DNA of 64,000 nucleotides from an uncultured Eubacteriales bacterium (GCA_948695535.1 CAPRTS010000002.1:65975-129974), one strand, 5' to 3'. Positions 41,391 through 50,226 are shown, counted from the first letter of the stretch. The notes: generated from the sequence alone by a model not told the origin. Numbers and translations: made by a program.

Positions 41391-43595
41391 TTATTGTTCT
41401 TTGGTAGTTGCGGTCGCTGTGACTTGGCGGACTTGTTTAGCCAAACGGTGTTGGTGCTTGATAACGGCAATCAAAATGACAATAATTAACACCAGCAGCG
41501 TTACCCCACCCGCACAAAGCAGTACCAACCATATATTGCTACTTTTAGTATCAACTGTGCCAAATACGGCGTCTGGTTCTAAGGCGGGGTCATAAACTTC
41601 GTAGATACCTTCATTAGCAAACGTCACAAGGTAATTTTTATTGGTGCCAGTAACTTTAATTGGATAATTGCCCGGCACGGCGTAATCAGCGTCGATGGTA
41701 AAAGCCAACAAATCGCTTAACGTGTCACCGGTTACCAAGGTGCCACTGGTAATGGTGGCGGTTAGCATGACGGGTTCGGTGTTCATGGGACTGCGCACCT
41801 TGTTGATTGTGACAGTAATGGCTCGCGGAGTGATGTCGGCATGGGTAAAAGTTTGCGTTCCGGCACCAAGAAGGTAATTATTTGCGTCCGCACCTTCTAA
41901 ATTAACAGCCACATCGACCCGAATGTTGTTGCCACTGGCCACTTGGTCGAACGTGCAAATAGCGCTCACGGTTAAATCATCAGTCGGTATTTTACCGCTG
42001 AGGCTGTAATGGCCAATTTGTAAATCTGGTATTGCGTCCTTAGTTCCGTCGTATTCTTTGCTTTGGACTTTTATATCTCTGACAACGGCCGTACAGCGAT
42101 TAATCTTCCCCGATAAGATTTTGGTGCCACCATTGGTTAAGGTGTAGTTAGTGCAATTATCTCCGGCTAAACTAACGGTTGCTGTTACGCGCTTGTTATC
42201 CCCCGCGTGCTTGTCTTGAAAATCAGCCTTGATAGACAATCTCAGCCCGTCGGCATCGTCCGGAAGTACATTGTCAAAAGTGACTTGGCTGGTATCAACC
42301 GTGGCAAAGACAGTGCCATCATAAGGTTTTTCTTTGACGCTTAATTCGCCAACGTAAGTAATTGGCCGGGGATTAACGGTAATCATAAAATTACAAGTAA
42401 AATCGCCTAACTGGATTTGAGCTACGTATTGGCCAACGTCAACAACGGCGGCTACTTCTTCCCCGCCTTGCGTATAAGTAATTTGCATATTCTCGTCGTA
42501 CCAAGCGGGCATAGTGGCTTGACTTTCAATTCGGTGGTCGGTTTTATCGTAGGTTACCACTTTATCGTTATCTGGAGTGAAAACTTCGGCGATAGCTATG
42601 TCGCTTAGCACGAATGCGGGACACAACATGTCACTGGTTATCTCTGCCCAGGCTCCACCGTAACTAATCCCAGTATTGTTAACTTTATAACAGTCACCAC
42701 CAATACTGGTGGTAGTAGTGCAAACATCCCGTAAATAATAATAGCCTGGGACATTGGCAGCCATGAGCGCACCATCCTGAAAACCTGAATAAGTAGCGAA
42801 ACATAAATCGGTAGCATATTTGGTGCGTTCGCTATTGCTGGAATATAGTGTATTAATCTCGCGGTAACTGGGTAGCCAGACATGGTCTTTACATAAAGCG
42901 CCGAAATCGGGATTATCACTTGAACTCGGGTAAAATGCTCGTTCTTTGGTTAAGTTGTCCAACTTGGCGTCATTAACGAAATAGGTATTGAAAAAGGTGC
43001 GGATATCACTGGTCGCATAACCCTGACTTCGATAATTACCACTAACGCCATCAGCTTGACCGTTCACCAATAGTGCTTGACTGCCGATTAAGTTTTTAAT
43101 GATGGCAAAAATTTCGCCTTGATATAAAATCAAATCCCAAACCAAAGGCTCGACATTAAAAAAATAGGTGTTCCCCGCAATGATGACTTCTTCATTAGCA
43201 AACATTTGCCCGGCTTCCTGCACCATTGCCTTTTCTAACTTGGCGTACTTTTTGCCGTCATAAGTGTATTCGGTTAGGGTCAGCAATTCCTTATCCGCGT
43301 AAGTCGAATAAGTATGCCCCGTTGGTATTAACGCACCGGTTGCTTCCGCATTTAATAATTCCGCGTTGCGTTCTGCCTCAACGTAACTTTGCGGGTATTC
43401 GCCAAATTCTGCCGTGCGTAAGAAAGTGGTTCCGTTAGCCGTAGCCGCCGAAATAATGGTCGATGCCGAACGCGTCATCGGGTGGACCGATAATAACCAC
43501 CCCGATGACGCAACCGCGAAGGCCAAGACCATTACCAGCAAGCAAGAAATGGTAACAGTTCGGAACGTCCGCGATTTTCCCCCAAAATTCGACAT
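41391..43595 (-). CDS. Secreted surface protein with DUF6273-like and YDG/MBG domains
   Basis: The 734-residue protein has a signal peptide (about residues 13-35). A domain at about 58-345 has FGEYPQSYV, the VWDLILYQGEIFAIIKN strand and SDIRTFFNTYF, followed by a YYLRDV segment, resembling the DUF6273 domain of gut-bacterial surface proteins. YDG repeats (EKPYDGTVFATV about 440; SKEYDGTKDAIP about 520) and an MBG-like repeat (ITVTINKV about 605) follow. One C-terminal membrane helix (about 685-708) ends in a basic tail. It shares modules and anchor type with the giant protein at 3833-14554. TTGTTA-17-TATACT ends 7 nt before its ATG. Confidence 0.85.
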   Translation of the reverse strand: MSNFGGKSRTFRTVTISCLLVMVLAFAVASSGWLLSVHPMTRSASTIISAATANGTTFLRTAEFGEYPQSYVEAERNAELLNAEATGALIPTGHTYSTYADKELLTLTEYTYDGKKYAKLEKAMVQEAGQMFANEEVIIAGNTYFFNVEPLVWDLILYQGEIFAIIKNLIGSQALLVNGQADGVSGNYRSQGYATSDIRTFFNTYFVNDAKLDNLTKERAFYPSSSDNPDFGALCKDHVWLPSYREINTLYSSNSERTKYATDLCFATYSGFQDGALMAANVPGYYYLRDVCTTTTSIGGDCYKVNNTGISYGGAWAEITSDMLCPAFVLSDIAIAEVFTPDNDKVVTYDKTDHRIESQATMPAWYDENMQITYTQGGEEVAAVVDVGQYVAQIQLGDFTCNFMITVNPRPITYVGELSVKEKPYDGTVFATVDTSQVTFDNVLPDDADGLRLSIKADFQDKHAGDNKRVTATVSLAGDNCTNYTLTNGGTKILSGKINRCTAVVRDIKVQSKEYDGTKDAIPDLQIGHYSLSGKIPTDDLTVSAICTFDQVASGNNIRVDVAVNLEGADANNYLLGAGTQTFTHADITPRAITVTINKVRSPMNTEPVMLTATITSGTLVTGDTLSDLLAFTIDADYAVPGNYPIKVTGTNKNYLVTFANEGIYEVYDPALEPDAVFGTVDTKSSNIWLVLLCAGGVTLLVLIIVILIAVIKHQHRLAKQVRQVTATATTKEQ

Positions 43596-43602
43596 CTATG
43601 GT

Positions 43603-43631
43603 AGTATAAACGATAACTTAATAAATAACAA
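43603..43631 (-). promoter_or_regulatory. Promoter of the 734-aa surface protein (leaderless type)
   Basis: Minus strand TTGTTA (43626-43631), 17 bp, TATACT (43603-43608), 7 nt to ATG 43595. Confidence 0.7.
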
Positions 43632-43674
43632 AAGATTTTACACAAATTTATGTGCTTACACCATATAACGAAAT

Positions 43675-44517
43675 ATGCAACCAATTTTCACCGGTGTGGC
43701 CACGGCCATGGTGACACCTTTCGACCAAGACCAAATTGATTGGCCACGTTTCCAAAATTTAATTGAACGCCAAATTGAGCAAGGCGTGGACGCGTTGTTA
43801 TTCTTAGGTACCACGGGCGAAATGCCGACGCTGTCCCACGCTGAACGACATGCCGTGATTGATTTTGCTTTGGCGACGGTTGGCAAGCGCGTACCGTTGA
43901 TTTTTGGTATCGGTGGTAACGACCCCACTACTATTATTGATCTAGGTTTATACGTGGCTGAGCAAGCCCGGGTTGCCGGCGTCCGTCCCGCAATTATGGT
44001 CAGCGCACCGTATTACAACAAGGCCACGCCCGACGGGCTGTATGCGTTTTTTCAAAAGATTACTAATACGGTAAAGTTACCAACCATTATCTACAACATT
44101 CCCGGCCGCACCGGGGTTAATATTGACCCCACCACTATGGCCAAAATTGCCCGTTTACGTTACGTAGCCGGTATTAAAGAAGCCAGTGGCAACTTGCATC
44201 AAATTACCCAAGTCGTGGCGCTATGCCCGCAAATTGCCGTTTACAGCGGTGATGATACGCTAGCCTTGCCCTGCTACGCGGTCGGTTGCCGCGGGATTAT
44301 TTCGGTCGCGTCCAACTTGGCGGTGACGCCCGTGCAAAACATTTATCGCTTGTATGATACCGGTCACCCGGAACCGGCGTTAACCTTATTCCAAAGTCAG
44401 TTACCGCTGTACCAATCTTTGTTCCGTATGGTCAACCCAATCCCCGTCAAGGCGGAACTGGCCAAGTTAGGCTTGATTAAAAACGCTTTACGCTTGCCAC
44501 TGCTACCCGATAAATGA
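43675..44517 (+). CDS. dapA: 4-hydroxy-tetrahydrodipicolinate synthase
   Basis: DapA condenses pyruvate with aspartate semialdehyde, the first committed step to meso-diaminopimelate and lysine. The 280-residue (beta/alpha)8 protein has the N-terminal VATAMVTPF, LGTTGE with the active-site Thr pair, the Tyr of IIYNIPGRTG and the Schiff-base Lys of GIKEASGN. No other lysine-pathway gene is adjacent. There is no ribosome site; TATAAC (43664-43669) ends 5 nt before the ATG. The dnaD promoter lies in its 3' end. Confidence 0.96.
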   Translation: MQPIFTGVATAMVTPFDQDQIDWPRFQNLIERQIEQGVDALLFLGTTGEMPTLSHAERHAVIDFALATVGKRVPLIFGIGGNDPTTIIDLGLYVAEQARVAGVRPAIMVSAPYYNKATPDGLYAFFQKITNTVKLPTIIYNIPGRTGVNIDPTTMAKIARLRYVAGIKEASGNLHQITQVVALCPQIAVYSGDDTLALPCYAVGCRGIISVASNLAVTPVQNIYRLYDTGHPEPALTLFQSQLPLYQSLFRMVNPIPVKAELAKLGLIKNALRLPLLPDK

Positions 44518-44523
44518 TATAAT
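44494..44523 (+). promoter_or_regulatory. dnaD-loader promoter (leaderless type)
   Basis: TTGCCA (44494-44499), 18 bp, TATAAT (44518-44523), 7 nt before ATG 44531. It overlaps the end of dapA. Confidence 0.7.
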
Positions 44524-44530
44524 AACCCTA

Positions 44531-45250
44531 ATGGGTACAGTTTCTTTTTCGCGTGGTTATATGACGGAAGGTTATACCAACATCGCCAATTTGTTCATGG
44601 AAGAACATTTGCCCGTGGCGAACGGCGATTGCGTACGCGTCTATTTGTACGGGTTATATCTTTGCCAAAACGCCACCAGCGCCGACAATACCTTGGAAAA
44701 CATGGCGACCAAGTTAGGTATTCCCGTGACCAACATTAAGGATGCGTTTGAATATTGGGAACGCCAAGGTTTAGTCCAAGTGCTAGATACTGTGCCGTTA
44801 GAAGTTAAATACTTGCCAATTCGTCCGCACTCGGCCAAGGTACGGGCTTTACCGCAAGGTCAATACGACGACTTTAACACCAAAGCCCAAGCCATTTTGG
44901 ACGGGCGCATGATTACCACTACCGAATTTCATGAGTATTACGCTTTTATGGAAAGTATGCATTTTGAACCCGACGCGTTATTGCTGGTCATTAAAAATTG
45001 TGTGTTGTTAAAGGGCTTTACCGTCGGGTACGCTTACATCTTAACCGTGGCCAAAAATTTGGCGTACGAAGGCTTAACCACGCACCAAGCCGTCAGCGAT
45101 AAGTTTGCCACCGCCGAAAAAGACCACAATGCCTTGGCGGAATTGATAAAAGGGATTCGCAAAAAGAAACCCGCCACTAAGGACTTTATCAAACACAGTT
45201 ACTCCGCAGAAACGATTAAGGGGGTTACCAATAATGACAACGAATTTTAA
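44531..45250 (+). CDS. dnaD: DnaD-domain primosome protein
   Basis: The 239-residue protein has an N-terminal winged-helix domain (LENMATKLGIPVTNIKDAFEYWERQGLV, about residues 55-82) and a C-terminal DnaD-type helical domain (about 130-195: ITTTEFHEYYAFMESMHFEPDALLLVIKNC). Together these match the DnaD/DnaB initiation proteins of Bacillota that load helicase with DnaI/DnaC. The tail KDFIKHSYS...NDNEF is mirrored by a prophage protein at 17611-18126. It overlaps the loader gene by 17 nt, so both products are made together. Confidence 0.82.
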   Translation: MGTVSFSRGYMTEGYTNIANLFMEEHLPVANGDCVRVYLYGLYLCQNATSADNTLENMATKLGIPVTNIKDAFEYWERQGLVQVLDTVPLEVKYLPIRPHSAKVRALPQGQYDDFNTKAQAILDGRMITTTEFHEYYAFMESMHFEPDALLLVIKNCVLLKGFTVGYAYILTVAKNLAYEGLTTHQAVSDKFATAEKDHNALAELIKGIRKKKPATKDFIKHSYSAETIKGVTNNDNEF

Positions 45251-45947
45251 CGAATACCAAATTATCTTGCAAGCCCGCAAAAGTCGCAAGTTCAAAGAAT
45301 TGGACGACAAAGTGCGCGTGATGACGATTGCTTTGGGCAAAGGTGATAAAAACATTAATCGCACTGAGTACAAAAATTTGGTCAAATTGCGTGACCGCGA
45401 ATTGCAAGCCTTTATCGACAGCGTTACTCCGCCGGCACCGACTTTCGACCGCACTGTTTACCAAAAAATCGACCCGAAAATTACCAAGCAACTTGACATT
45501 TTTATCGCCAAATTTCCTAATACCAAATTAAAGAATATTGTCTTCATGGGAGCGACCGGTACGGGCAAAACTTATTGCGCCCGTTTGATTGCCCACGAAT
45601 TGCAACAACGTGGCTTTACGGTAACTTTCAGCAGCACTTACAATATAGTAAAGCGCATGAAAGATAATTTGTACGGACAGGACGCCACCGCACCAACTGA
45701 TTTTTTAAGCAGCGATTTACTAATTATTGATGACTTGGGTACTGAACCAAGCATCAATAACGGCGACGAAATGTTGTATACCATCATTAACGAGCGTTAT
45801 GCCAGCAATAAATCGTTCATCATTACGACCAATTTAACCACCGAACAAATTTTAACGCGTTACGAACAACGTTTATTTGGTCGTATTTTTGACCAAACCC
45901 GTACCAAGGTGTTTACCTTTAACGGGAAAGACCTCCGCATAGAGTAA
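45234..45947 (+). CDS. DnaC/DnaI-type helicase loader (AAA+ ATPase)
   Basis: The 237-residue protein has an N-terminal helical part (residues 1-90) and an AAA+ core with Walker A GATGTGKT, Walker B LLIIDDLGTEP, sensor 1 (FIITTNLT) and the box VII arginine (EQRLFGRIFDQTR). This is typical of DnaC/DnaI loaders that place the replicative helicase on single strands. AAGGGGG lies 9 nt before its ATG, within the upstream dnaD gene. Its 3' end overlaps the convergent ruvC by 29 bp. Confidence 0.88.
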   Translation: MTTNFNEYQIILQARKSRKFKELDDKVRVMTIALGKGDKNINRTEYKNLVKLRDRELQAFIDSVTPPAPTFDRTVYQKIDPKITKQLDIFIAKFPNTKLKNIVFMGATGTGKTYCARLIAHELQQRGFTVTFSSTYNIVKRMKDNLYGQDATAPTDFLSSDLLIIDDLGTEPSINNGDEMLYTIINERYASNKSFIITTNLTTEQILTRYEQRLFGRIFDQTRTKVFTFNGKDLRIE

Positions 45948-46413
45948 ACGCGTGCGTTAAGGCAATAGCCAAAGCATCCGCTGCATCGTCGGGCTTAATT
46001 TTTTGTTCTTGGTTAAGAATTTTGCCCACGGCGGCTTGGATATCTTTTTTCTTGGCTTTGCAAGTGCCGGTCATTGCCATTTTAATGTGGTTGGGTTTGT
46101 AATTGAAAACTTCACCGTGATAATAGGTTGCTCGCATTAAAGCAATACCCCGAGCCGCTGCGACTTTTAGTCCTGTCGTCACATTAGCGGCAAAAAATAA
46201 CTCTTCAATCGCAATGTCATCGGGTTGGTATTCGTCGAAAAGTGCCGCCAAGTCTTCGTTTATTTTACATAAACGTTGACCAAAGTTTTGGTCTTTATCG
46301 GTTTCGATCGCTCCGTAATCGATTAAACTGACTTCTTCGCCGTTCAAACGGATTACACCCCACCCCATAATCCCGAAGCCAGGATCGATGCCCATGATAA
46401 TTTTATTCGGCAT
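45919..46413 (-). CDS. ruvC: Crossover junction endodeoxyribonuclease RuvC
   Basis: Start at internal ATG 46413. The 164-residue protein has the RNase H-fold catalytic residues: Asp in GIDPGFG near residue 9, Glu in IAIEELFFAANV near 68, and the Asp pair in KPDDAADALAIAL near 142. RuvC resolves Holliday junctions with RuvAB, which are not in this window. It overlaps yebC by 11 nt, the order yebC-ruvC being common, and overlaps the convergent loader gene at its end. Confidence 0.95.
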   Translation of the reverse strand: MPNKIIMGIDPGFGIMGWGVIRLNGEEVSLIDYGAIETDKDQNFGQRLCKINEDLAALFDEYQPDDIAIEELFFAANVTTGLKVAAARGIALMRATYYHGEVFNYKPNHIKMAMTGTCKAKKKDIQAAVGKILNQEQKIKPDDAADALAIALTHAFTLCGGLSR

Positions 46414-47116
46414 TATGATAAACCGCTTGCACGTCGTCGTTGCTTTCCAGATTATCAATTAATCTTTCAAAGCTAGCACTTTTTTCTTCGGGGATCGCTA
46501 CCGTCGAAGTTGGCACCCATTCAACATTCGCGCTTTCAGTTTTAATATTATTTTGTTCCAAAACGGTCAATACAGCGTTAAAGTTTTCGGGTTTGACTGT
46601 TATAGTAACCATTTCATCTTCCGTGCTTAGGTCTTCGATGGGGCTGTCTAACAAAATTTCCAACAAACTGTCTTCGGTTTGGTTGGCGACATTGATTACA
46701 CCCAAATGGTTAAACATAAATGCTACCGAACCCGATACACCTAACGCTCCGCCCGATTTATCGAAATATGATCGCACATCACCAGCCGTACGATTTTTAT
46801 TGTTGGTTAATGCTTCCACCATGACGGCAATGCCCGCTGGGCCATAGCCCTCGTAAATCATGGCTTCATAATTGTTGTCGGTGCTGTCACCTAAACCCTT
46901 TGCAATTGCACGCTTAATGTTATCGTTAGGCATATTGTTACTTTTTGCCTTGGCGATAACTTCTTTTAATTTGCTGTTATTTTCTGGGTCACCGCTACCG
47001 CCTAATTTAACCGCCACCATAATTTCTTTACCAATTTTGGTATAAACGTTACTGCGTTCCGCGTCAGCCAAGCCTTTTTTGCGGTGAATTTTACTCCATT
47101 TGTTATGTCCACTCAT
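46403..47116 (-). CDS. YebC/PmpR-family protein
   Basis: Start at ATG 47116 (SGHNKWSKIHRKKG, the invariant N-terminus). The 237-residue protein has the family core PNDNIKRAIAKG, YEGYGPAGIAVMVEALTNNKNRT and VRSYFDKSGG. YebC proteins have been described both as transcriptional regulators and as ribosome-associated factors that help translation of proline stretches. TTGCCG-17-TATACT ends 7 nt before the ATG, with no ribosome site, and ruvC follows by overlap. Confidence 0.95.
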   Translation of the reverse strand: MSGHNKWSKIHRKKGLADAERSNVYTKIGKEIMVAVKLGGSGDPENNSKLKEVIAKAKSNNMPNDNIKRAIAKGLGDSTDNNYEAMIYEGYGPAGIAVMVEALTNNKNRTAGDVRSYFDKSGGALGVSGSVAFMFNHLGVINVANQTEDSLLEILLDSPIEDLSTEDEMVTITVKPENFNAVLTVLEQNNIKTESANVEWVPTSTVAIPEEKSASFERLIDNLESNDDVQAVYHNAE

Positions 47117-47735
47117 AGAATTTAGTATAACACATAATAATTGCCCCGGCAACTGCTACGTTTAAGGATTCACAAACTGATGACATAGGAATAGTAAAAA
47201 CTTTATGTGGTAATTTATACAAAGCGGGGTCAATACCTTGTCCTTCATTGCCTAAGACAATGCCAAAGTTCTTTTCAGTAATCGGTTGTGGTTGGCCGCC
47301 GTTAATATCCGCCAAATAATAAATCGCATCACGTGGCAAACCGTTAAGGTCGGTATCAATAATGTTAAGTTGTAACGCCATACCACTGCTGGCCCGAATA
47401 ACTTTTGGCGAGTAAGGGTCTACACATGACAGAGTATAAATTGTATTAAACCCAAACGCTAACGCCGTGCGCAATATAGTTCCCATGTTACCCGGGTCTT
47501 GAATATGATCTAATACTAAAAAAGGCGTAGTTGGCGTAGTTGGCTGCGGAATTTTGGCCACGGCAACGCGCCCCGTATAAGTTTGTAAATTTCGCAAATC
47601 ATCGTGTTCAAAAATCTTGACCACTTTGTCCAGATTGTCATTGATGATTTTCTCGCCTTCAAGAATACATAAAGAAAACTCCTGCCGATATTTTTTCGCC
47701 AGAAGTTTCTTTAAAATTTTAGCATTAATTTCCAT
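47103..47735 (-). CDS. SpoU/TrmH-family RNA 2'-O-methyltransferase
   Basis: The 210-residue SPOUT protein has motif 1 LVLDHIQDPGNMGTILRTA, motif 2 GIVLGNEGQGI and motif 3 SLNVAVAGAI, the knotted SAM-binding site. A basic N-terminus (KILKKLLAKKYRQEF) precedes it. It is short compared with RlmB and probably lacks a full L30e-like RNA-binding domain. The target is rRNA or tRNA, not determined. It follows rplT by 6 bp with an AAGGAA site and overlaps yebC by 14 nt, so it belongs to the infC-rplT operon. Confidence 0.88.
   Translation of the reverse strand: MEINAKILKKLLAKKYRQEFSLCILEGEKIINDNLDKVVKIFEHDDLRNLQTYTGRVAVAKIPQPTTPTTPFLVLDHIQDPGNMGTILRTALAFGFNTIYTLSCVDPYSPKVIRASSGMALQLNIIDTDLNGLPRDAIYYLADINGGQPQPITEKNFGIVLGNEGQGIDPALYKLPHKVFTIPMSSVCESLNVAVAGAIIMCYTKFYEWT
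47124..47152 (-). promoter_or_regulatory. yebC-ruvC promoter (leaderless type)
   Basis: Minus strand TTGCCG (47147-47152), 17 bp, TATACT (47124-47129), 7 nt to ATG 47116. It lies inside the 3' end of the upstream methyltransferase gene. Confidence 0.7.
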
Positions 47736-47741
47736 GGTTCC

Positions 47742-48095
47742 TTACGCCAAGGCTTGCTTGGCTTTGGCGACCAAAGCGGTAAAAGCTTGCGAATCGTTAA
47801 TGGCCAGTTCCGACAAGGTCTTGCGGTTAATATCGATTTCGGCCTTTTTCAAACCATCCATTAAACGACTGTACGTAATATCGTTATTACGAGCAGCCGC
47901 ATTAATGCGAGCAATCCACAATTTACGGAAATCACGTTTTTTCAAACGACGACCAACGTAAGCGTATTGTCCGGATTTCATCACTTGTTCACGGGCAACA
48001 CGGTACAAAGTCGATTTGGAAGCACGATAACCTTTTGCCAAGTGCAAAACTTTGCGACGTTTTTTTAAGGCATTAACACTACGTTTAATTCTCAT
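47742..48095 (-). CDS. rplT: 50S ribosomal protein L20
   Basis: The 117-residue L20 has the expected N-terminus (a basic [19 protein letters not shown]), [19 protein letters not shown] segment and a globular C-terminus. It binds 23S rRNA early in assembly and, in Bacillota, represses its own operon through the leader. It overlaps rpmI by 4 nt and is preceded by AGGAGG. Confidence 0.97.
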   Translation of the reverse strand: MRIKRSVNALKKRRKVLHLAKGYRASKSTLYRVAREQVMKSGQYAYVGRRLKKRDFRKLWIARINAAARNNDITYSRLMDGLKKAEIDINRKTLSELAINDSQAFTALVAKAKQALA

Positions 48096-48283
48096 TTTTG
48101 AATTAACCTCCTAATCGTTTTTTCTTCTGATTTGCTGACAGTCGAACCGTGACGTAACTTGCGCTTACGTTCCCTTTTCTTTTTGTTAAGAATGTGGTTC
48201 TTGTTCTTCATGGTGCGCTTAATGTCGTTTTTGCGAGCATTGAAGCGTTTCTTTGCACCACTGTGCGTTTTCATCTTGGGCAT
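48092..48283 (-). CDS. rpmI: 50S ribosomal protein L35
   Basis: The 63-residue L35 starts [13 protein letters not shown], the invariant family N-terminus. ATG 48283 is preferred to the ATG two codons earlier because the AGGAG spacing (9 nt) is better. It lies between infC and rplT in the standard order. Confidence 0.96.
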   Translation of the reverse strand: MPKMKTHSGAKKRFNARKNDIKRTMKNKNHILNKKKRERKRKLRHGSTVSKSEEKTIRRLIQK

Positions 48284-48297
48284 AATCATTCTCTCCT

Positions 48298-48837
48298 TTA
48301 TTTCTTCTTTTTAGGTGCCAACATTACCATAATGTTAATGTTGCGTCCCGGAACACCAGATTTGGTTACTGGTGTTTCAATGTCGGCGATGTCTAACATT
48401 CTTTCAGCAAACTGAGTAACCACAGCAACGCCTTTGTCAGCCAACATAGTCTTGCGACCACGGATACGGTTGATACAGACCTTAACCTTATCACCATTTT
48501 GGATAAACTCACGTGCTTTGTTCAATTTAAAGGCAATCTCGTTTTCCTGAATAGCAATTGATAGTTGAACTTCTTTGATATCAATCATATTGCGGCGTTG
48601 TTCTTTCTTTTGCGTTTTTTCTTTTTTGATTTGTTCATAACGAAATTTTGAATAATCAATAATTTTGGCTACGGGCGGCTTAGAATTTTCGTTAATTAAG
48701 ACCAAATCCAAACTGGCTTCGTCGGCCAATTTCAAGGCCTGTGCCAAAGTGATAATGCCCAGCATCTCGTTATTCACGCCGATGACCCGTAATTCTGGGC
48801 AAGTGATTTCGCTGTTAATTTTCAGTTCCTTAAAAAT
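48298..48837 (-). CDS. infC: Translation initiation factor IF-3 (ATT start)
   Basis: The full-length frame starts at an ATT codon (48837), 9 nt after AGGAGG. That adds KELKINSEITCPELRVI, the normal IF-3 N-terminus, to the 159 residues found from the first GTG. The 179-residue protein has the N-domain LGIITLAQALKLADEASLDLV, the linker and the C-domain ERMLDIADIETPV. IF-3 prevents subunit joining and checks start codons. A rare AUU start lets IF-3 limit its own synthesis, as in enterobacteria. Confidence 0.93.
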   Translation of the reverse strand: MFKELKINSEITCPELRVIGVNNEMLGIITLAQALKLADEASLDLVLINENSKPPVAKIIDYSKFRYEQIKKEKTQKKEQRRNMIDIKEVQLSIAIQENEIAFKLNKAREFIQNGDKVKVCINRIRGRKTMLADKGVAVVTQFAERMLDIADIETPVTKSGVPGRNINIMVMLAPKKKK

Positions 48838-48986
48838 GTTAAATTACCTCCTTTAAATGAAAAAAGAAGTGTATATAACCACTTCTCTGCATCCACAAAA
48901 AATTTTGGGGGTAATTTTTTGTTGAAACCTTCCCGCACATAAGAGAGGCAAGTAAGGTGAGAAATAGTCATTCCTTCTTTTTTTCA
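48838..48986 (-). promoter_or_regulatory. infC-rpmI-rplT leader (L20-leader type) with attenuator
   Basis: A roughly 150-nt leader separates the promoter from infC. It contains an intrinsic terminator near its 3' end and upstream segments able to pair alternatively. In Bacillota L20 binding to such leaders drives premature termination. The position and terminator fit; I could not verify the Rfam consensus. Confidence 0.7.
48860..48886 (-). terminator. Attenuator hairpin in the infC leader
   Basis: On the minus strand GAAGTG-GTTATATA-CACTTC is followed by TTTTTT, about 25 nt before the infC start. Confidence 0.85.
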
Positions 48987-48992
48987 ATTGTA

Positions 48993-49020
48993 ATTATAGC
49001 ATATAATACAAAAATGTCAA
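48993..49020 (-). promoter_or_regulatory. infC operon promoter
   Basis: Minus strand TTGACA (49015-49020), 16 bp, extended TGC-TATAAT (48993-48998). Confidence 0.8.
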
Positions 49021-49147
49021 TAGTCAAATGATTTTTTCTTGTAAAATTGCCAATCTTTTGTTTGCGTTTTCACTGTCTACTACTAACGTACATGTCGCCA
49101 AGCAATTTCAAAAGAACAAAGCACAAATAGTTTCATTATAAAATTGT

Positions 49148-49176
49148 TTGCAACAAAATTGTAAATTTTGTAAAAT
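49148..49176 (+). promoter_or_regulatory. Promoter of the deoxyribosyltransferase-like gene
   Basis: TTGCAA (49148-49153), 17 bp, TAAAAT (49171-49176), 10 nt before ATG 49187. The leader would be only 3-4 nt and has no ribosome site. Confidence 0.65.
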
Positions 49177-49186
49177 AAAAGTATTT

Positions 49187-49651
49187 ATGATTGTAAAATA
49201 CTATGGTGACCCAATCACCAAGGATAGCCACGCAATTATGTTATGCGGACCTACCCCGCGCGATGACAAAACCACCAGTTGGCGTCCGGAAGCATTAGCA
49301 ATATTACAAGACCTTGGTTACGACGGAATTGTATACGTACCCGAGCCCAAAAATCAAATACCCGTATTTAATAATAAAAACGCCCAAAGGACTTGGGAAA
49401 GAGATTGTTGTCTCAATTCTAATGTAATTTTGTTTTGGGTACCACGTACCTTTCCTGCCATGCTGGGACTGACTACTAATATAGAATTCGGCTATTGGTT
49501 AAAAAAGAAAAAATGTGTTTATGGACGACCAGATGGTGCTTATCGAACCGATTATTTAGATTGGCTCTATAATTTAGAGTACCAACAAAAGCCATGCAAT
49601 TCCTTGGCAGAATTATTAAGGCAAGCCGTAAAAATAAGTAAGGAGTGCTAG
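49187..49651 (+). CDS. Nucleoside 2-deoxyribosyltransferase-like protein
   Basis: Start at ATG 49187. The 154-residue protein has the features of the Nuc_deoxyrib_tr_2 group: LCGPTPR at the N-terminus, a WRPEALAIL helix, NVILFWVPRTF and TNIEFGYWL, where the Glu is the expected nucleophile. Such enzymes exchange bases on deoxyribonucleosides or act on related N-glycosides. The next gene, a P-loop kinase-like protein, starts 3 nt after its stop, so they may act in one nucleoside-salvage step. Confidence 0.8.
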   Translation: MIVKYYGDPITKDSHAIMLCGPTPRDDKTTSWRPEALAILQDLGYDGIVYVPEPKNQIPVFNNKNAQRTWERDCCLNSNVILFWVPRTFPAMLGLTTNIEFGYWLKKKKCVYGRPDGAYRTDYLDWLYNLEYQQKPCNSLAELLRQAVKISKEC

Positions 49652-49653
49652 AC

Positions 49654-50226
49654 ATGAAAACCATTATGATTTTTGGCATATGTCGCACGGGCAAGACAAC
49701 TTTTTCCCGAATGATTCAAAAAGAGTTTAAGCATTACCAAATTATTGAACTGGACACGATTATTGCGGCTCTACAAAAGACTGTCCCCGGTGTCCCCATT
49801 GGTTTTATCCACGACAACTTACCGGAAAATCATTTACCAGAATTTTTACATTTGTTATTGCAGAAAAATATTCATAAAAACGGCAAGGAACTTGGGTTTA
49901 TTATTAACGGTGATTCAATTATGCCTGCCGATTTAGTGAAATATTTTGATTTACAAGAAATACTGGTTTATTACTTCGTTACGGAAAAGTTATCCTGCGC
50001 CCAAATTCTCGCCAATTGTCGGCATTTTGACGCCAAGGAAGAATGGACTACTCGTCGATCAGATGAAACATTATTAAAACACTTCCAATTTTATAAAGAC
50101 ATTGAACAAAAGATTATCCGCGATTGTGCGAAGTATCACCTACCTTGCATTGATACATCGACTAATAGGGAAGCAACCTTGCAACAATTATTAGCCACCC
50201 TAAAAGCGGAATTAAAACGCCAATAA
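49654..50226 (+). CDS. P-loop kinase-like protein
   Basis: The 190-residue protein starts with a P-loop (MIFGICRTGKTTFSR) and has a DxD-type acidic pair later (IIELDTII) and an Arg-bearing helix (EEWTTRRSD) like a lid. It resembles adenylate-kinase-like or shikimate-kinase-like small-molecule kinases but no substrate motif is clear. AAGGAG lies 8 nt before ATG 49654. It is coupled to the deoxyribosyltransferase-like gene. Confidence 0.75.
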   Translation: MKTIMIFGICRTGKTTFSRMIQKEFKHYQIIELDTIIAALQKTVPGVPIGFIHDNLPENHLPEFLHLLLQKNIHKNGKELGFIINGDSIMPADLVKYFDLQEILVYYFVTEKLSCAQILANCRHFDAKEEWTTRRSDETLLKHFQFYKDIEQKIIRDCAKYHLPCIDTSTNREATLQQLLATLKAELKRQ

